Positions 16,842-27,190 are shown, counted from the stretch's first letter. The stretch: DNA of 64,000 nt from Marinobacter oulmenensis (GCF_014201735.1 NZ_JACHFE010000001.1:186001-250000), one strand, 5' to 3'. Numbers and translations are program-made. Notes: generated from the sequence alone by a model not told the origin.

Positions 16842-18983
16842 ATGACAACCGAGACAGCGAAAACCACAGACCCCAGTGACCAGAACGTGCCGGCCCCTGT
16901 GGATGTGCCGCCGGTGGGCGAGGAAATCAATCTCGATGCCAGCGAGAACTACTTCAACCGGGAACTGGGCCAGTTGCAGTTCAACTACCGGGTTCTGAAG
17001 CAGGCGCTGGACAACACCCACCCGCTGATCAACCGGTTGATCTTCTGTTGTATCTTCAGCAGCAACATGGATGAGTTTTTCGAGATCCGTGTTGCCGGTC
17101 TGCGCCAGCAGATGAAGTATGGCCGTGAGGCCGTCGGCGTGGATGGCATGCTGCCGGATCAGGTCTTGGAGGAGATCGGTCGCATTGCTCACGATTACAT
17201 CGACGAGCAGTACGAGATTCTCAACAAGGTCCTGATCCCGGAGCTGGAAAAAGAGAATATCCACTTTGTCCGTCGCCGGGAGTGGACCGCGGAGCAGGCC
17301 GAATGGGTGCGCTCCTACTTCGAGGACGAGATCCTGCCGGTGGTCAGTCCGATCGGGCTGGACCCATCGCACCCGTTCCCGCGCCTGGTCAACAAGAGCC
17401 TGAACTTTATTGTCGAGCTGGATGGCAAGGACGCCTTCGGCCGGGAAACCGGTCTGGCCATCGTGCCGGCGCCCCGCTCATTGCCGCGCCTGGTGCGCCT
17501 GCCGGATGAGATCTGCAACGGTGGAGACAATCTGGTGTTCCTGTCCTCCATGATCCACGCCCACGCCGATGAGCTGTTCCCGGGCATGGAAGTGAAGGGC
17601 TGTTACCAGTTCCGTCTGACCCGTAACGCTGACCTGGAGCTGGAGGATGATCTGGAAGATCTGGCTTCCGCCCTGCGCGGTGAGCTGCTCAGCCGTCGCT
17701 TCGGTGATGCGGTGCGCCTGGAAGTGGCGGATAACTGCCCGGAGGAGCTGATCGAGTTTCTGCTCCGTGAGTTCGGCCTGACCGAGCGGGAACTGTACAA
17801 GGTGCATGGCCCGGTAAACCTGACCCGGCTGATGGCAGTCGGCGGGCTGGTGGATCGCCCGGACCTGACCTATTCCAGCTTCTCACCGTCGATTCCGCGT
17901 GCCATCCGCAACAAGGATTCCATGTTTGATGCCATCCGCAAGCGCCCGCTGCTGTTGTTGCATCCCTATGAGAATTTCAGCCCGGTGGTGGATCTGCTAC
18001 GCCAGGCGGCAAAAGATCCCCAGGTGCTGGCCATTCGCCAGACCCTTTACCGTACCGGTGCCAATTCAGAAGTAGTGGAGGCGCTGGCAGACGCTGCCCG
18101 CCGCGGCAAGGAAGTGACAGCGGTCATCGAGCTGCGCGCCCGCTTCAGCGAGGAGGAAAACCTGGAGCTGGCCAGCCGGCTTCAGGAAGCGGGCGTCATC
18201 GTGGTGTACGGGGTGGTGGGGTACAAGACCCACGCCAAGATGATTCTGGTAGTCCGGCGTGAGGAAGGCCGGCTGCGCCGGTATGTGCATCTGGGGACCG
18301 GTAACTATCACGCCGGCAATGCCCGGCTCTACACCGACTACAGCTTCATGACCTGCGACGAGTCCATCGGGGATGACGTCAACAAGCTGTTCCAGCAACT
18401 GACCGGGATGGGCAAGGCCCTGAAGATCAAGAAGCTGTTCCACGCACCCTTCACGCTGCATAACCGGCTGATCAGTCTGATCGAGCGGGAGGCCAGCCTG
18501 GGTGAGAAGGGGCGGATCATCTTCAAGTTCAATGCCCTGACCGAACCGCAACTGATCAAGGCGCTTTACCGCGCCTCCCAGGCTGGTGTGAAGATTGACC
18601 TGATCATCCGGGGCATCTGCTGCCTGCGTCCGCAGGTGACGGGGCTTTCGGACAACATCCGGGTACGTTCGATCATCGGCCGTTTCCTGGAACATACCCG
18701 GGTCTATTATTTCGGCAACAAGGGGCGCCCGGAGGTCTACTGTTCCAGCGCCGATGGCATGGAGCGGAACCTGCTCAACCGGGTGGAAACCGCCTTCCCG
18801 ATTGAGGATCCGACCCTGGTCGCCCGGCTCCGGGAGGATCTGGACACCTATCTGGCCGACAACTGCCAGTCGTGGGTATTGCAGCCCGATGGCAGTTACC
18901 AGCAGAATCAACCGGAGGAGGGAGAGGAGCGCCTTGCCTCACAGTGGGTATTGCTGGAGCGGCTGACGGGCAAGACCGGCTGA
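16842..18983 (+). CDS. ppk: Polyphosphate kinase 1
   Basis: 713-residue enzyme that reversibly builds polyphosphate from ATP. The four-domain PPK1 layout is complete: the N-terminal YFNRELGQLQFNYRVL region, then the head domain, then the catalytic core. The autophosphorylated histidine is about His464 in YKTHAKM and the second catalytic histidine about His618 in LEHTRVYYF. HLGTGNYHAGNARLYTDY is conserved. It probably shares the hemB promoter and the candidate Pho box, linking it to PhoBR in this window. Confidence 0.95.
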   Translation: MTTETAKTTDPSDQNVPAPVDVPPVGEEINLDASENYFNRELGQLQFNYRVLKQALDNTHPLINRLIFCCIFSSNMDEFFEIRVAGLRQQMKYGREAVGVDGMLPDQVLEEIGRIAHDYIDEQYEILNKVLIPELEKENIHFVRRREWTAEQAEWVRSYFEDEILPVVSPIGLDPSHPFPRLVNKSLNFIVELDGKDAFGRETGLAIVPAPRSLPRLVRLPDEICNGGDNLVFLSSMIHAHADELFPGMEVKGCYQFRLTRNADLELEDDLEDLASALRGELLSRRFGDAVRLEVADNCPEELIEFLLREFGLTERELYKVHGPVNLTRLMAVGGLVDRPDLTYSSFSPSIPRAIRNKDSMFDAIRKRPLLLLHPYENFSPVVDLLRQAAKDPQVLAIRQTLYRTGANSEVVEALADAARRGKEVTAVIELRARFSEEENLELASRLQEAGVIVVYGVVGYKTHAKMILVVRREEGRLRRYVHLGTGNYHAGNARLYTDYSFMTCDESIGDDVNKLFQQLTGMGKALKIKKLFHAPFTLHNRLISLIEREASLGEKGRIIFKFNALTEPQLIKALYRASQAGVKIDLIIRGICCLRPQVTGLSDNIRVRSIIGRFLEHTRVYYFGNKGRPEVYCSSADGMERNLLNRVETAFPIEDPTLVARLREDLDTYLADNCQSWVLQPDGSYQQNQPEEGEERLASQWVLLERLTGKTG

Positions 18984-19025
18984 TCACACTCTCCCGGAGA
19001 CGGAAAAACAAACAGGAACGGAACC

Positions 19026-20318
19026 TTGAAACTGAAAAAATGGATTGTCGCCGGTTCGGCGATTCTTGTCGCGGCCGGCGCGGCCCCCTGGGGTGTCGGT
19101 TATGTTACGGAACAGCAGTGGTTTCAGGCCGTTGACGAGGTCAATCGGTCACAGGCGTTCGTAACCATGGAAACAGACCAGTATCAGCGTGGTCTGCTTG
19201 GCGCCGATGCCACAGGCTCTCTGGTCGTTATCGATCCGAGCACCGGTGAGCACCATCGGGTGGATTTCCGGATGACGGTGAGCCATGGTGTTACCGGCAG
19301 CCTGATGGACTTCCAGCCGGTTGATGGCTGGCAGCCGGAAGGCGCTGACTGGTTCCCCGAAGGCGATCCCCGCCTGACTCTGGAAACCCGCCTCTGGGGC
19401 TCCGGTGTACTGGAGTTGAAGATGCCGGTTACCCGCATCCAGTCTCCTGATGGTATTGAAAACCTGCGCAGCAGTGGTGGCCTCGCTCGCCTGGATGTGG
19501 GCAGCATGGGGCAGCAGGCGGATTTGCTGGTGGTCATGCCCGGACTTCAACTGGATAGCCCCGAAGCGCAGGTGAGCATAGACGACTTCCAGGCGGAACA
19601 GAGCATGGAGTGGCTGAGCGGCGATATCTGGACCGGCTCGGGCACCATGACCATCAAGCAGCTGTCGTTCCTTGGTCCCGGAGCGCCTCGGATGACCGTT
19701 GAGGGGCTAGCCGTGGATAGCCGCAGTGAGGCAAACGACGATGGCTCACGCTTGGATTCCGAAGTGAGCTTCTCACTCGACTCCACTCGCATGGAAGGTC
19801 AGGCCTATGGCCCGCACCGGGTGACGCTGAGTCTTGAGCACCTGGATGTGGCTAACTGGAACGACTTCAGCACCAACCTTGCCGAAATGCAGGCGCTGGC
19901 CCTGCAGGATCCCGACGACCCTCAGGCGGCTTTCGAACAGCAGATGGTGCTGATGCAGCGTGTCAACGATTCCCTGCAGGGGCTGGTTGCGGCGGGCTTT
20001 TCCGCCGGCATTCCGGAGCTGAGTGTCAGTACGCCTGAAGGGGTGGTGGAAGGCAGTCTGAGTCTGTCACATCCGGAACTGAGCGAAGAGGAGCGCCAAC
20101 AGATGCTGATGGTGATGCAGCGACTGACCGGTCAGGTGGACCTCAGCCTGCCGGCGGCGCTGGCAGAAAATTATCCGTCCGTGCGCATGCAGGCAGCCCC
20201 GCTGATCAAGCAGGGTCTCCTTGTTGAGGAAGGGGACCGCCTGGTACTGGAGGGTCGTATGAAGGACATGGTCCTGACGATCAACGGTCAGGACCTGCCG
20301 CTGCCACCGCTGTTCTGA
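19026..20318 (+). CDS. DUF945 family (YdgA-like) exported protein
   Basis: 430 residues. It starts MKLKKWIVAGSAILVAAG, a signal or anchor segment, followed by the GVGYVTEQQWFQAVDEVN stretch typical of DUF945. The remainder is beta-rich. The start is a TTG at 19026 with AGGAACGG upstream. It is probably periplasmic and inner-membrane anchored; the E. coli relative YdgA has no firmly established role. It lies 42 nt after ppk. Its TGA abuts the ferredoxin stop in TGATCA (20316-20321). Confidence 0.75.
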   Translation: MKLKKWIVAGSAILVAAGAAPWGVGYVTEQQWFQAVDEVNRSQAFVTMETDQYQRGLLGADATGSLVVIDPSTGEHHRVDFRMTVSHGVTGSLMDFQPVDGWQPEGADWFPEGDPRLTLETRLWGSGVLELKMPVTRIQSPDGIENLRSSGGLARLDVGSMGQQADLLVVMPGLQLDSPEAQVSIDDFQAEQSMEWLSGDIWTGSGTMTIKQLSFLGPGAPRMTVEGLAVDSRSEANDDGSRLDSEVSFSLDSTRMEGQAYGPHRVTLSLEHLDVANWNDFSTNLAEMQALALQDPDDPQAAFEQQMVLMQRVNDSLQGLVAAGFSAGIPELSVSTPEGVVEGSLSLSHPELSEEERQQMLMVMQRLTGQVDLSLPAALAENYPSVRMQAAPLIKQGLLVEEGDRLVLEGRMKDMVLTINGQDLPLPPLF

Positions 20319-21130
<812 letters not shown>

Positions 21131-21169
21131 TTATTGTCATAGTTCTATAAGGAATTAACGAAGTATCGG

Positions 21170-22612
21170 CTACCGGATAAAGAACCGGTAAACCAGTCGG
21201 TGCAGGATTGTACCGTGGGGGGCGTAGATAAATCGCCCGCTGTTGAATTTCTGTTTGCTGAATATCGCCCGGTGATGGGAAAAGGTCAGGAATCCTTCAT
21301 GGCCATGGTAATGCCCCATGCCGGAGTTGCCGACGCCACCGAAGGGCAGGTCGTCCTGGGCCACGTGCATCAGGGAGTCGTTGATGCACACGCCGCCGGA
21401 GCAGGTGTTCCCCAGCACGTGTTGCTGCTGCTCCCGGTCGTAACCGAAGAAGTACAGGGCCAGCGGGCGTGGCCGTTCATTGATATAGCGCATCGCGTCG
21501 TCCAGGGTTCGGTAGCCGATCACCGGCAGGATGGGGCCGAAGATCTCGTCCTGCATCAGTGCCATCTCCGGCCCGGTATTGAGCGCCAGGGTCAGCGGCA
21601 GCTTGCGGGTGCCTGTCAGGTCTTCGTTCCCGGGATTGAGGGTGATGAGCTCCGCGCCGAGATCGCTTGCCTGGTCCAGGTATCCCTGCAATCGCTGGTA
21701 CTGGCGGTCATTGACGATGGCCGTATAGTCCCGGTTGTCCCGGAGTGTCGGGTACATGCGCCTGGCCGCCTTTGAGAACTGCTCAACAAAGTCCTGCACC
21801 CGGTCTTTCGGGCACAGCACATAGTCTGGGGCGACGCAGGTCTGGCCGGCGTTGAGGGCTTTGCCGAAGGCGATGCGCTGAGCGGCATCCCGCATGGGTA
21901 CATCCGGAGAAATAACCGCCGGGGATTTGCCGCCCAGTTCCAGGGTCACCGGGGTCAGGTTGTCTGCGGCGGCCTTCATGACTTTCCGGCCAACACTGGT
22001 GGACCCGGTGAACAGAAGGTGATCGAAGGGCAGGGCGGAAAAATGGGCGGCTACATCGGCCTCCCCTTTGACCACCGCCACCTGATCTTCCGGAAATGTC
22101 GCCTCAATGATTTCTGCAAAGAGTTCGGAGGTGGACGGTGTGAACTCCGACATCTTGATCAGGGCCCGGTTGCCCGCCGCGAGTGCGGCGACCAGCGGGC
22201 CCACCGCCAGGTAAAGCGGGTAGTTCCAGGGCACGATGATGCCCGTCACACCCTTGGGCTGGTACTCCACCCGGTTGCGGGCCGGCTGGAACAGCACGGA
22301 GACATGGCGCCGGGAGGGCTTCATCCAGCGGGCCAGATGTTTGAGGGTATGGTTGATGCCCTGAACGGACGGCATGATTTCGGCGATCAGGGTTTCATCC
22401 CGGGAGCGGCAGGAAAAGTCCTGGTCAATGGCCTCGATCAGGCGTTCGCGATTGTCCAGCAGGGCCTGTTTCAGTCGCTCAAGGTGTTGTTCGCGCTCAG
22501 CAAGACCAGGAGGCGCAGACTGCCTGAAGGCCGTCCGCTGCAGGCTGAAAAGCCGTTCGGTGTGCCGGATCTGTTCTTCGCTGGCAGTTGTCGTGGTGGT
22601 TTCACTTGCCAT
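21170..22612 (-). CDS. Aldehyde dehydrogenase, coniferyl-aldehyde-dehydrogenase-like
   Basis: 480 residues with the NAD-binding GSTSVGRKVMKAA and the catalytic glutamate in VTLELGGKSPAVI. The catalytic cysteine is in GQTCVAPDYVLCP, and the C-terminal SGMGHYHGHEGFLTFSH block is typical of class-3-like enzymes that act on long-chain or aromatic aldehydes. Start at 22612 behind GGAGG. In a rubredoxin-bearing hydrocarbon-type background a fatty-aldehyde role is plausible but not shown. Confidence 0.9.
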   Translation of the reverse strand: MASETTTTTASEEQIRHTERLFSLQRTAFRQSAPPGLAEREQHLERLKQALLDNRERLIEAIDQDFSCRSRDETLIAEIMPSVQGINHTLKHLARWMKPSRRHVSVLFQPARNRVEYQPKGVTGIIVPWNYPLYLAVGPLVAALAAGNRALIKMSEFTPSTSELFAEIIEATFPEDQVAVVKGEADVAAHFSALPFDHLLFTGSTSVGRKVMKAAADNLTPVTLELGGKSPAVISPDVPMRDAAQRIAFGKALNAGQTCVAPDYVLCPKDRVQDFVEQFSKAARRMYPTLRDNRDYTAIVNDRQYQRLQGYLDQASDLGAELITLNPGNEDLTGTRKLPLTLALNTGPEMALMQDEIFGPILPVIGYRTLDDAMRYINERPRPLALYFFGYDREQQQHVLGNTCSGGVCINDSLMHVAQDDLPFGGVGNSGMGHYHGHEGFLTFSHHRAIFSKQKFNSGRFIYAPHGTILHRLVYRFFIR

Positions 22613-22638
22613 GTTTCCTCCGGGCCTTGGTGAAAAAG

Positions 22639-22666
22639 TATCCGATTATTGAACTTTTTTCGGATA
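22639..22666. repeat. Inverted repeat upstream of the aldehyde dehydrogenase gene
   Basis: TATCCGA (22639-22645) and TCGGATA (22660-22666) are inverted with 14 bases between, 27 bp upstream of the dehydrogenase start. It could be a repressor site for that gene, or part of the upstream region of the candidate RNA at 22700-22818. Confidence 0.35.
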
Positions 22667-22699
22667 TAAGGTTCCAACCCAATGACGCAGGGAAACCGG

Positions 22700-22818
22700 A
22701 CATCCCCAGCGTCTCCTGAGTGAGTACTCAGGTTGGTGATTCACGAAATCCGGGAATCACCGAGCACGTCGCAAACCCTGACGATTCTCCGGCCTGTCCT
22801 GTACAGGCCGGCTTTTTG
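22700..22818 (+). ncRNA. Candidate small RNA with three hairpins
   Basis: The gap between two minus-strand genes holds, on the plus strand, three consecutive hairpins: 22715-22732 (CCTGAGT/ACTCAGG), 22735-22761 (GGTGATTC/GAATCACC) and 22789-22811 (CCGGCCTG/CAGGCCGG). The last is followed by CTTTTTG, a Rho-independent terminator. No plus-strand gene lies upstream for over 2 kb, so the terminator has no other obvious client. The 5' end is a guess; a TATAAG at 22665-22670 lacks a good -35. No ORF of note. Confidence 0.4.
22789..22818 (+). terminator. Rho-independent terminator, plus-strand orientation
   Basis: CCGGCCTG (22789-22796) and CAGGCCGG (22804-22811) form an 8-bp stem with a 7-base loop, followed by CTTTTTG. 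In the minus direction, past the engB stop, the same stem has no T-run after it. Confidence 0.7.
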
Positions 22819-23463
22819 TCACTCCGCAGAATCGACGTCTTCCGGCGCCTCAAGCCAGTCGGTCAGGGCCTGACGACATTCCTCGACACCCCGCCCGGAG
22901 GTGGCTGAAAACATGATCAGGTGCTGAACGCAGCGATGATCTTTCAGCGCCTTGGCGATGCCCAGCATGCTGGTCTTGGCCTTGCCATATTTAAGCTTGT
23001 CGGCCTTGGTGGCCAGGATCATCAGGGGCAGATCGTTGTGTTCACACCACTCCACCATCATCTGGTCAAAATCGGTCAGCGGATGACGGATATCCATGAC
23101 CAGTACCAGTCCCCTAAGACAGCGTCTTTCGATCAGATATTGCCCAAGGTGCTGTTGCCAGTCATCCTTCATGTCGCGGGACACACGGGCATAGCCATAA
23201 CCGGGCAGGTCCACCAGTCGGCAGTTGTCCCGGTTGAGGCTGAAAAAGTTGATCAGGCGGGTGCGGCCGGGGGTTTTACTGGTGCGGGCCAGTTTGCCAT
23301 TGGCCGTAATGGTATTCAGCGCACTGGATTTGCCCGCATTGGAGCGCCCGGCAAACGCCACTTCGGCGCCGGCATCGGTTGGGCACTCGTCCAGTCGGGA
23401 GGCGCTGATCAGGAATCGGGCACTGTTGAACGAAAGGCTTTTTTGAGTCAGATCAGGGTCCAC
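22819..23463 (-). CDS. engB: Ribosome biogenesis GTPase EngB (YihA/YsxC)
   Basis: 214-residue small GTPase needed for large-subunit assembly. The G1 loop is GRSNAGKSSALN, G3 is DLPGYGYA and G4 is TKADK, and the SATSGRG G5-like segment is present. The start is a GTG at 23463 with AAAGGAA about 12 bases upstream, slightly long spacing. It is divergent from the cytochrome c4 gene, as in Pseudomonas. Confidence 0.93.
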   Translation of the reverse strand: MDPDLTQKSLSFNSARFLISASRLDECPTDAGAEVAFAGRSNAGKSSALNTITANGKLARTSKTPGRTRLINFFSLNRDNCRLVDLPGYGYARVSRDMKDDWQQHLGQYLIERRCLRGLVLVMDIRHPLTDFDQMMVEWCEHNDLPLMILATKADKLKYGKAKTSMLGIAKALKDHRCVQHLIMFSATSGRGVEECRQALTDWLEAPEDVDSAE

Positions 23464-23506
23464 GACGGTTGGTATTCCTTTGGATTTCAGTTATCGATGA
23501 TTAATG

Positions 23507-23512
23507 TATAAT
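23507..23512 (+). promoter_or_regulatory. -10 element for cytochrome c4
   Basis: A perfect TATAAT lies about 135 nt before the cytochrome start. No convincing -35 sits at 16-18 bases; TTGGAT at 23480-23485 is 21 bases away. Confidence 0.45.
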
Positions 23513-23646
23513 GCTACACCAATTTCCGGCGGCGCGCTTTGCGTTGCCGCTGTCAGCCCCGGTTTTGAGCCTGATCGGGTCAGTGCCTGCCGGCTGCAGA
23601 ATAAAGAACATTTTCTAGATTCGAAGATGAGAGAAGCGGAGCGAGC

Positions 23647-24255
23647 ATGAAAAGACTGATCGCAGGAGTTGTTCTCGGAGTAGGCCTTACAGCGATGGCT
23701 CACGGGGCTGGAGATCCGAATGCGGGTGAACAGAAGGCAGCGGTTTGTACCAGCTGTCACGGCCAGGGCGGTGCCAAGCCGATCATGGGCAACTATCCCA
23801 AGCTGTCCGGTGTGGGCGAAACCTACCTGTACAGCCAGCTCCGGAACATCAAGTCCGGGGAGCGGGCCATCCCGGAAATGACCGGTCTGCTGGATGCCAT
23901 GTCCGATCAGGATCTGCAGAACCTGGCCGCTTATTTCAGCAGCCAGGAAATGGTGGTTAACCAGGCCGATCCGGAACTGGTTGATCAGGGTGCTGCCCTG
24001 TATCGTGGCGGCAACATGGCCTCTGGCGTTCCCGCCTGTGCCGGTTGTCATAACCCGCAGGGTAAAGGCAACGAGCCTGCCGGTTATCCGCGCCTGGGTG
24101 GTCAGAATGCCCAGTACGTGATTAACCAGCTCAAAGCCTACCGTGCCGGCGAGCGCACCAGCGGCAACAATGCGTCCATCATGATGGATGTGGCCTCCAA
24201 GCTGACGGACACAGAAATCGAGGCGGTTGCAAACTACGTCTCTGGTCTGCACTGA
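23647..24255 (+). CDS. Dihaem cytochrome c4
   Basis: 202 residues with a signal peptide ending in AHG-A (about residue 20). There are two haem motifs, CTSCH and CAGCH, each followed by its distal methionine region, and the two halves are internal duplicates (KPIMGNYPKLSG versus NEPAGYPRLGG). It is a periplasmic electron donor to terminal oxidases. Length and duplication are typical of c4. A canonical terminator follows. It lies between engB and dsbA as in Pseudomonas. Confidence 0.93.
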   Translation: MKRLIAGVVLGVGLTAMAHGAGDPNAGEQKAAVCTSCHGQGGAKPIMGNYPKLSGVGETYLYSQLRNIKSGERAIPEMTGLLDAMSDQDLQNLAAYFSSQEMVVNQADPELVDQGAALYRGGNMASGVPACAGCHNPQGKGNEPAGYPRLGGQNAQYVINQLKAYRAGERTSGNNASIMMDVASKLTDTEIEAVANYVSGLH

Positions 24256-24276
24256 GGGCGTCTCGACGGTCGCTGA

Positions 24277-24301
24277 AAAACCCGCTTCGGCGGGTTTTTT
24301 T
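24277..24301 (+). terminator. Terminator of cytochrome c4
   Basis: AAAACCCGC (24277-24285), TTCG loop and GCGGGTTTTTTT form a textbook Rho-independent terminator 22 nt past the stop. Confidence 0.92.
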
Positions 24302-24401
24302 GTTTACCTATCCGTAACCATTCCCTTGGGTCAGGCGGTGGCACTCCCTCGCTCTGGTAAGTCATAATCGGCTAAATTCCATTTTTCCTCGGAGATTGTC
24401 G

Positions 24402-25037
24402 ATGTTCAGAGCCTTTGGTTATGCAGCCACGCTCGTCTTTTCACTGTTTGCTGCAACGGTTAGCGCCCAGTCCTGGCAGGAAGGTACCCATTACCGGACT
24501 CTGGACAATCCTCTCCATACGGAATCCGATACCGGTGTCGAAGTGGCCGAGATCTTCTGGTATGGCTGTCCGCACTGCTACAACCTGAAGCCGCTGGCGG
24601 AAGCGTGGGAAGAAAGCGCGCCGGACTATGTTAACTATGTTCGCCTGCCGGCAGCCCTGGGTCGCAGCTGGGAGCCCCATGCCTATGCTTTCTATGCGCT
24701 GCAGGCGATGGGTGAGCTGGACAAGGTCCACGATGCCCTGTTCGATGCCCTGGCCGGTGAGCACCGCCCGCTGAACGATGCTGAGTCCCTGGGGGATTTC
24801 GTCGAAGGTTATGGTGTCGATCGTGAACAGTTCATCAAGAACTACAAGAGCTTTGGTGTGCGCGCCAAGGTTCAGCAGGCCCAGTCCAAGATTCGTGGTG
24901 CGCGGGTGACCGGAACACCGACTATGCTGGTGAATGGCAAGTATGTTGTTACCGCATCCATGGCGGGTAGTCATGAACAGATGCTGGAAGTGGTCGGGTA
25001 CCTGGCTGAGCAGGAGCACAATGCAGCCGGAGAATAA
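24402..25037 (+). CDS. dsbA: Thiol:disulfide interchange protein DsbA
   Basis: 211-residue periplasmic oxidase that introduces disulfides into exported proteins. It has a signal peptide cleaved after about residue 22 (TVSA-QS). The thioredoxin-fold active site is CPHC in FWYGCPHCYNLKP and the cis-proline is in VTGTPTMLVNG. The ATG at 24402 has GGAG upstream. It is followed after 59 nt by a phosphatase-fold gene, the same order as in Pseudomonas. Confidence 0.95.
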   Translation: MFRAFGYAATLVFSLFAATVSAQSWQEGTHYRTLDNPLHTESDTGVEVAEIFWYGCPHCYNLKPLAEAWEESAPDYVNYVRLPAALGRSWEPHAYAFYALQAMGELDKVHDALFDALAGEHRPLNDAESLGDFVEGYGVDREQFIKNYKSFGVRAKVQQAQSKIRGARVTGTPTMLVNGKYVVTASMAGSHEQMLEVVGYLAEQEHNAAGE

Positions 25038-25096
25038 ACGGCCCGGCCTGGCCGGGCATGCCGACGCGGCCCCCGGTAAAATACAAAGGCCTGATT

Positions 25097-25957
25097 ATGT
25101 ATAAGCGCATCCGGAGTCGGCTGGATGGGATCATCAACCCGGGGGAACGCCGCCGGGGGGGCTGCTCGGGCAGTGATCACGTCCCTGACTTCGAGCCACA
25201 TCGCCACATCCGTCTGCTTACCTTCAATATCCAGGTGGGCATCAACACGTCGTCTTACCATCATTATCTGACCCGAAGCTGGCAGCACCTGCTGCCTCAC
25301 CGGCGACGGTTTGACACCCTGGACCGCATTGCCGGGCTGCTCAGTCAGTACGACGTGGTGGCGCTTCAGGAGTGTGACGGTGGTAGCCTGCGTAGCGGTT
25401 ACATCAACCAGGTGCAGTATCTGGCTGAGGCAGCGGGTATTCCCTACTGGTATCAGCAACTGAACCGGAATCTGGGCCAGATCGCTCAGCACAGCAATGG
25501 ACTGCTGAGCCGGTTCCGGCCTCTGGATGTGACCGAGCACCGGTTGCCGGGGCTGATTCCCGGGCGAGGGGCCATCATTGCCCGTTATGGCGCTGAGGAC
25601 GATCCGCTGGTGCTGGTGCTGATGCATCTGTCGCTGAGCAAGGCGGCGCAGCAGCGGCAGCTCGGCTTTATCCGGGAACTGATCTCTGACTACCGGCACG
25701 TAGTCCTGATGGGCGATATGAATGCCCATGCCGACCAGTTGCTGAATGAAACTCCCCTGAAAGAAACCGATCTTGTCCCTCTTCCTGCTTCTGCTCACAG
25801 CTTCCCCAGCTGGCGGCCCGGCAAAGCCCTGGATCACATTCTGGTCAGTCCCTCCCTGGAAATCCGCCGCTCGGAAGTCGTCAGCTATCCGGTCTCTGAC
25901 CATCTGCCCATTGCCATGGATGTGGCTCTGCCCAAGGGCTATCTGGAAACCTTCTGA
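25097..25957 (+). CDS. Endonuclease/exonuclease/phosphatase family protein
   Basis: 286 residues. EEP-fold landmarks appear in order: LLTFNIQVG (Asn), VVALQECDGG (metal Glu), LMGDMNAHADQL (Asp and Asn), and the C-terminal DHILVS and SDHLPIAMD (catalytic His). No signal peptide or membrane anchor is clear, so it is probably cytoplasmic. The substrate could be nucleic acid or a phosphoester and cannot be told by eye. The ATG at 25097 has AAAGG upstream. Confidence 0.88.
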   Translation: MYKRIRSRLDGIINPGERRRGGCSGSDHVPDFEPHRHIRLLTFNIQVGINTSSYHHYLTRSWQHLLPHRRRFDTLDRIAGLLSQYDVVALQECDGGSLRSGYINQVQYLAEAAGIPYWYQQLNRNLGQIAQHSNGLLSRFRPLDVTEHRLPGLIPGRGAIIARYGAEDDPLVLVLMHLSLSKAAQQRQLGFIRELISDYRHVVLMGDMNAHADQLLNETPLKETDLVPLPASAHSFPSWRPGKALDHILVSPSLEIRRSEVVSYPVSDHLPIAMDVALPKGYLETF

Positions 25958-26221
25958 TCCGCCTGACTGGCCTGACATGGATACGCCAAAGACAGTTTTT
26001 TGCTTGAAAGACTTGTAACTTTTGCTGAGCGTCCTATCCTTAGAGGTCTATGGATCTACATTCTGATTTATTACATACCGAGCTCCTACGGCCTTCCTGG
26101 TCTAGGCCTCCCCCCTCAGGCTGACGGTCGATGGGCCATTTCGGCCTACCCTCCGTACACCTGAATTACTGGTTCGAATCATAACGCCAGATATATATCA
26201 AACCGGAAAGGAGAGTAACCC

Positions 26222-27190
26222 ATGCGTAAACTTGCGTCTGCCACATTGCTTTGCACCCTAACGATTCCAGGGGTTGCCAGTGCCAATTGTGGCGAGGTCT
26301 CAATCACCGAGATGAACTGGGCGTCCAACACCGTGGTAACCAGCGTTGCCAAATTCATCATGGAGCAGGGCTACGGCTGTGACGTGACCGTGGTTCCATC
26401 CGACACCGTGCCGGCGGTGACCTCCGTTGCCGAAAACGGTGAGCCGGACATCGTGACCGAGCTGTGGCTGAACTCCGCCGGTGAGGCCTATCTGCGCCTG
26501 GAAGAGCAGGGCAAGATCGAGCGCCTGACCAAAGTGCTGCGTCCGGGCGGTGTTGAAGGCTGGTGGATCCCGACCTACCTGGCCGAAGAACATCCGGAAC
26601 TGACCACCATTGAAGGCATCATGGAAAACCCCGAGCTGGTTGACGCCCGCTTCAACAACTGCCCGGACGGCTGGGGCTGTCGTGTGGTCAGTGACAACCT
26701 GATTGAAGCGCTGGATCTGGAAGCATCCGGCATCGAAGTCTTCAACCACGGCTCTGGTGAGACACTGGCGTCCTCCATGGCGTCTGCGGTCCAGAGCGAA
26801 GAACCCTGGTTCGGCTACTACTGGGGCCCGACCGTGCCGCTGGGTAAATTCGACATGACCCGCGTCGAGCTCGGTGAATACAAGCCGGAAGTCCACAAGC
26901 GTAACCAGACCCAGGATGCGGAAAACCCGGGGGTATCTGAATTCCCGGCTGCTACCGTCCTGACGTCCGTGACCACCGACTTCAAGGATCGCGAGCCGGA
27001 AGTGGCTGAAATGCTGAGCCACCTGAGCTTCGAAACCTCCACCATGAGTTCCCTGCTGGCGTGGATGGACAAAAACAACGCCACCGCCGAGGAAGCGGCT
27101 GTTTACTTCCTGAGCAACTACGGTGACGAATGGTCCTCCTGGCTCAGCGACGACGCCCGTGGTCGCCTGAGCAAGGTTCTCAACAACTGA
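26222..27190 (+). CDS. Glycine betaine/proline-type ABC transporter, substrate-binding protein
   Basis: 322 residues. A signal peptide ends at VASA-N. The mature protein resembles OpuAC/ProX-like binding proteins, with Trp residues for a cation-pi cage (EMNWASN, ELWLNS, GWWIPTY, PWFGYYWGP). Cys pairs at CGE/YGC and NNCPDGWGC suggest disulfides. A strong AAAGGAGAG ribosome site precedes the ATG. It is first in a binding protein-permease-ATPase operon for a compatible solute or related quaternary amine. A long stem-loop separates it from the permease gene. Confidence 0.88.
   Translation: MRKLASATLLCTLTIPGVASANCGEVSITEMNWASNTVVTSVAKFIMEQGYGCDVTVVPSDTVPAVTSVAENGEPDIVTELWLNSAGEAYLRLEEQGKIERLTKVLRPGGVEGWWIPTYLAEEHPELTTIEGIMENPELVDARFNNCPDGWGCRVVSDNLIEALDLEASGIEVFNHGSGETLASSMASAVQSEEPWFGYYWGPTVPLGKFDMTRVELGEYKPEVHKRNQTQDAENPGVSEFPAATVLTSVTTDFKDREPEVAEMLSHLSFETSTMSSLLAWMDKNNATAEEAAVYFLSNYGDEWSSWLSDDARGRLSKVLNN

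Noticed and set aside
26165-26185. GGTTCGAATC, like the T-arm of a tRNA
   Set aside because: The flanks do not form a T-stem, and no acceptor, D or anticodon arm can be built from the surrounding sequence.
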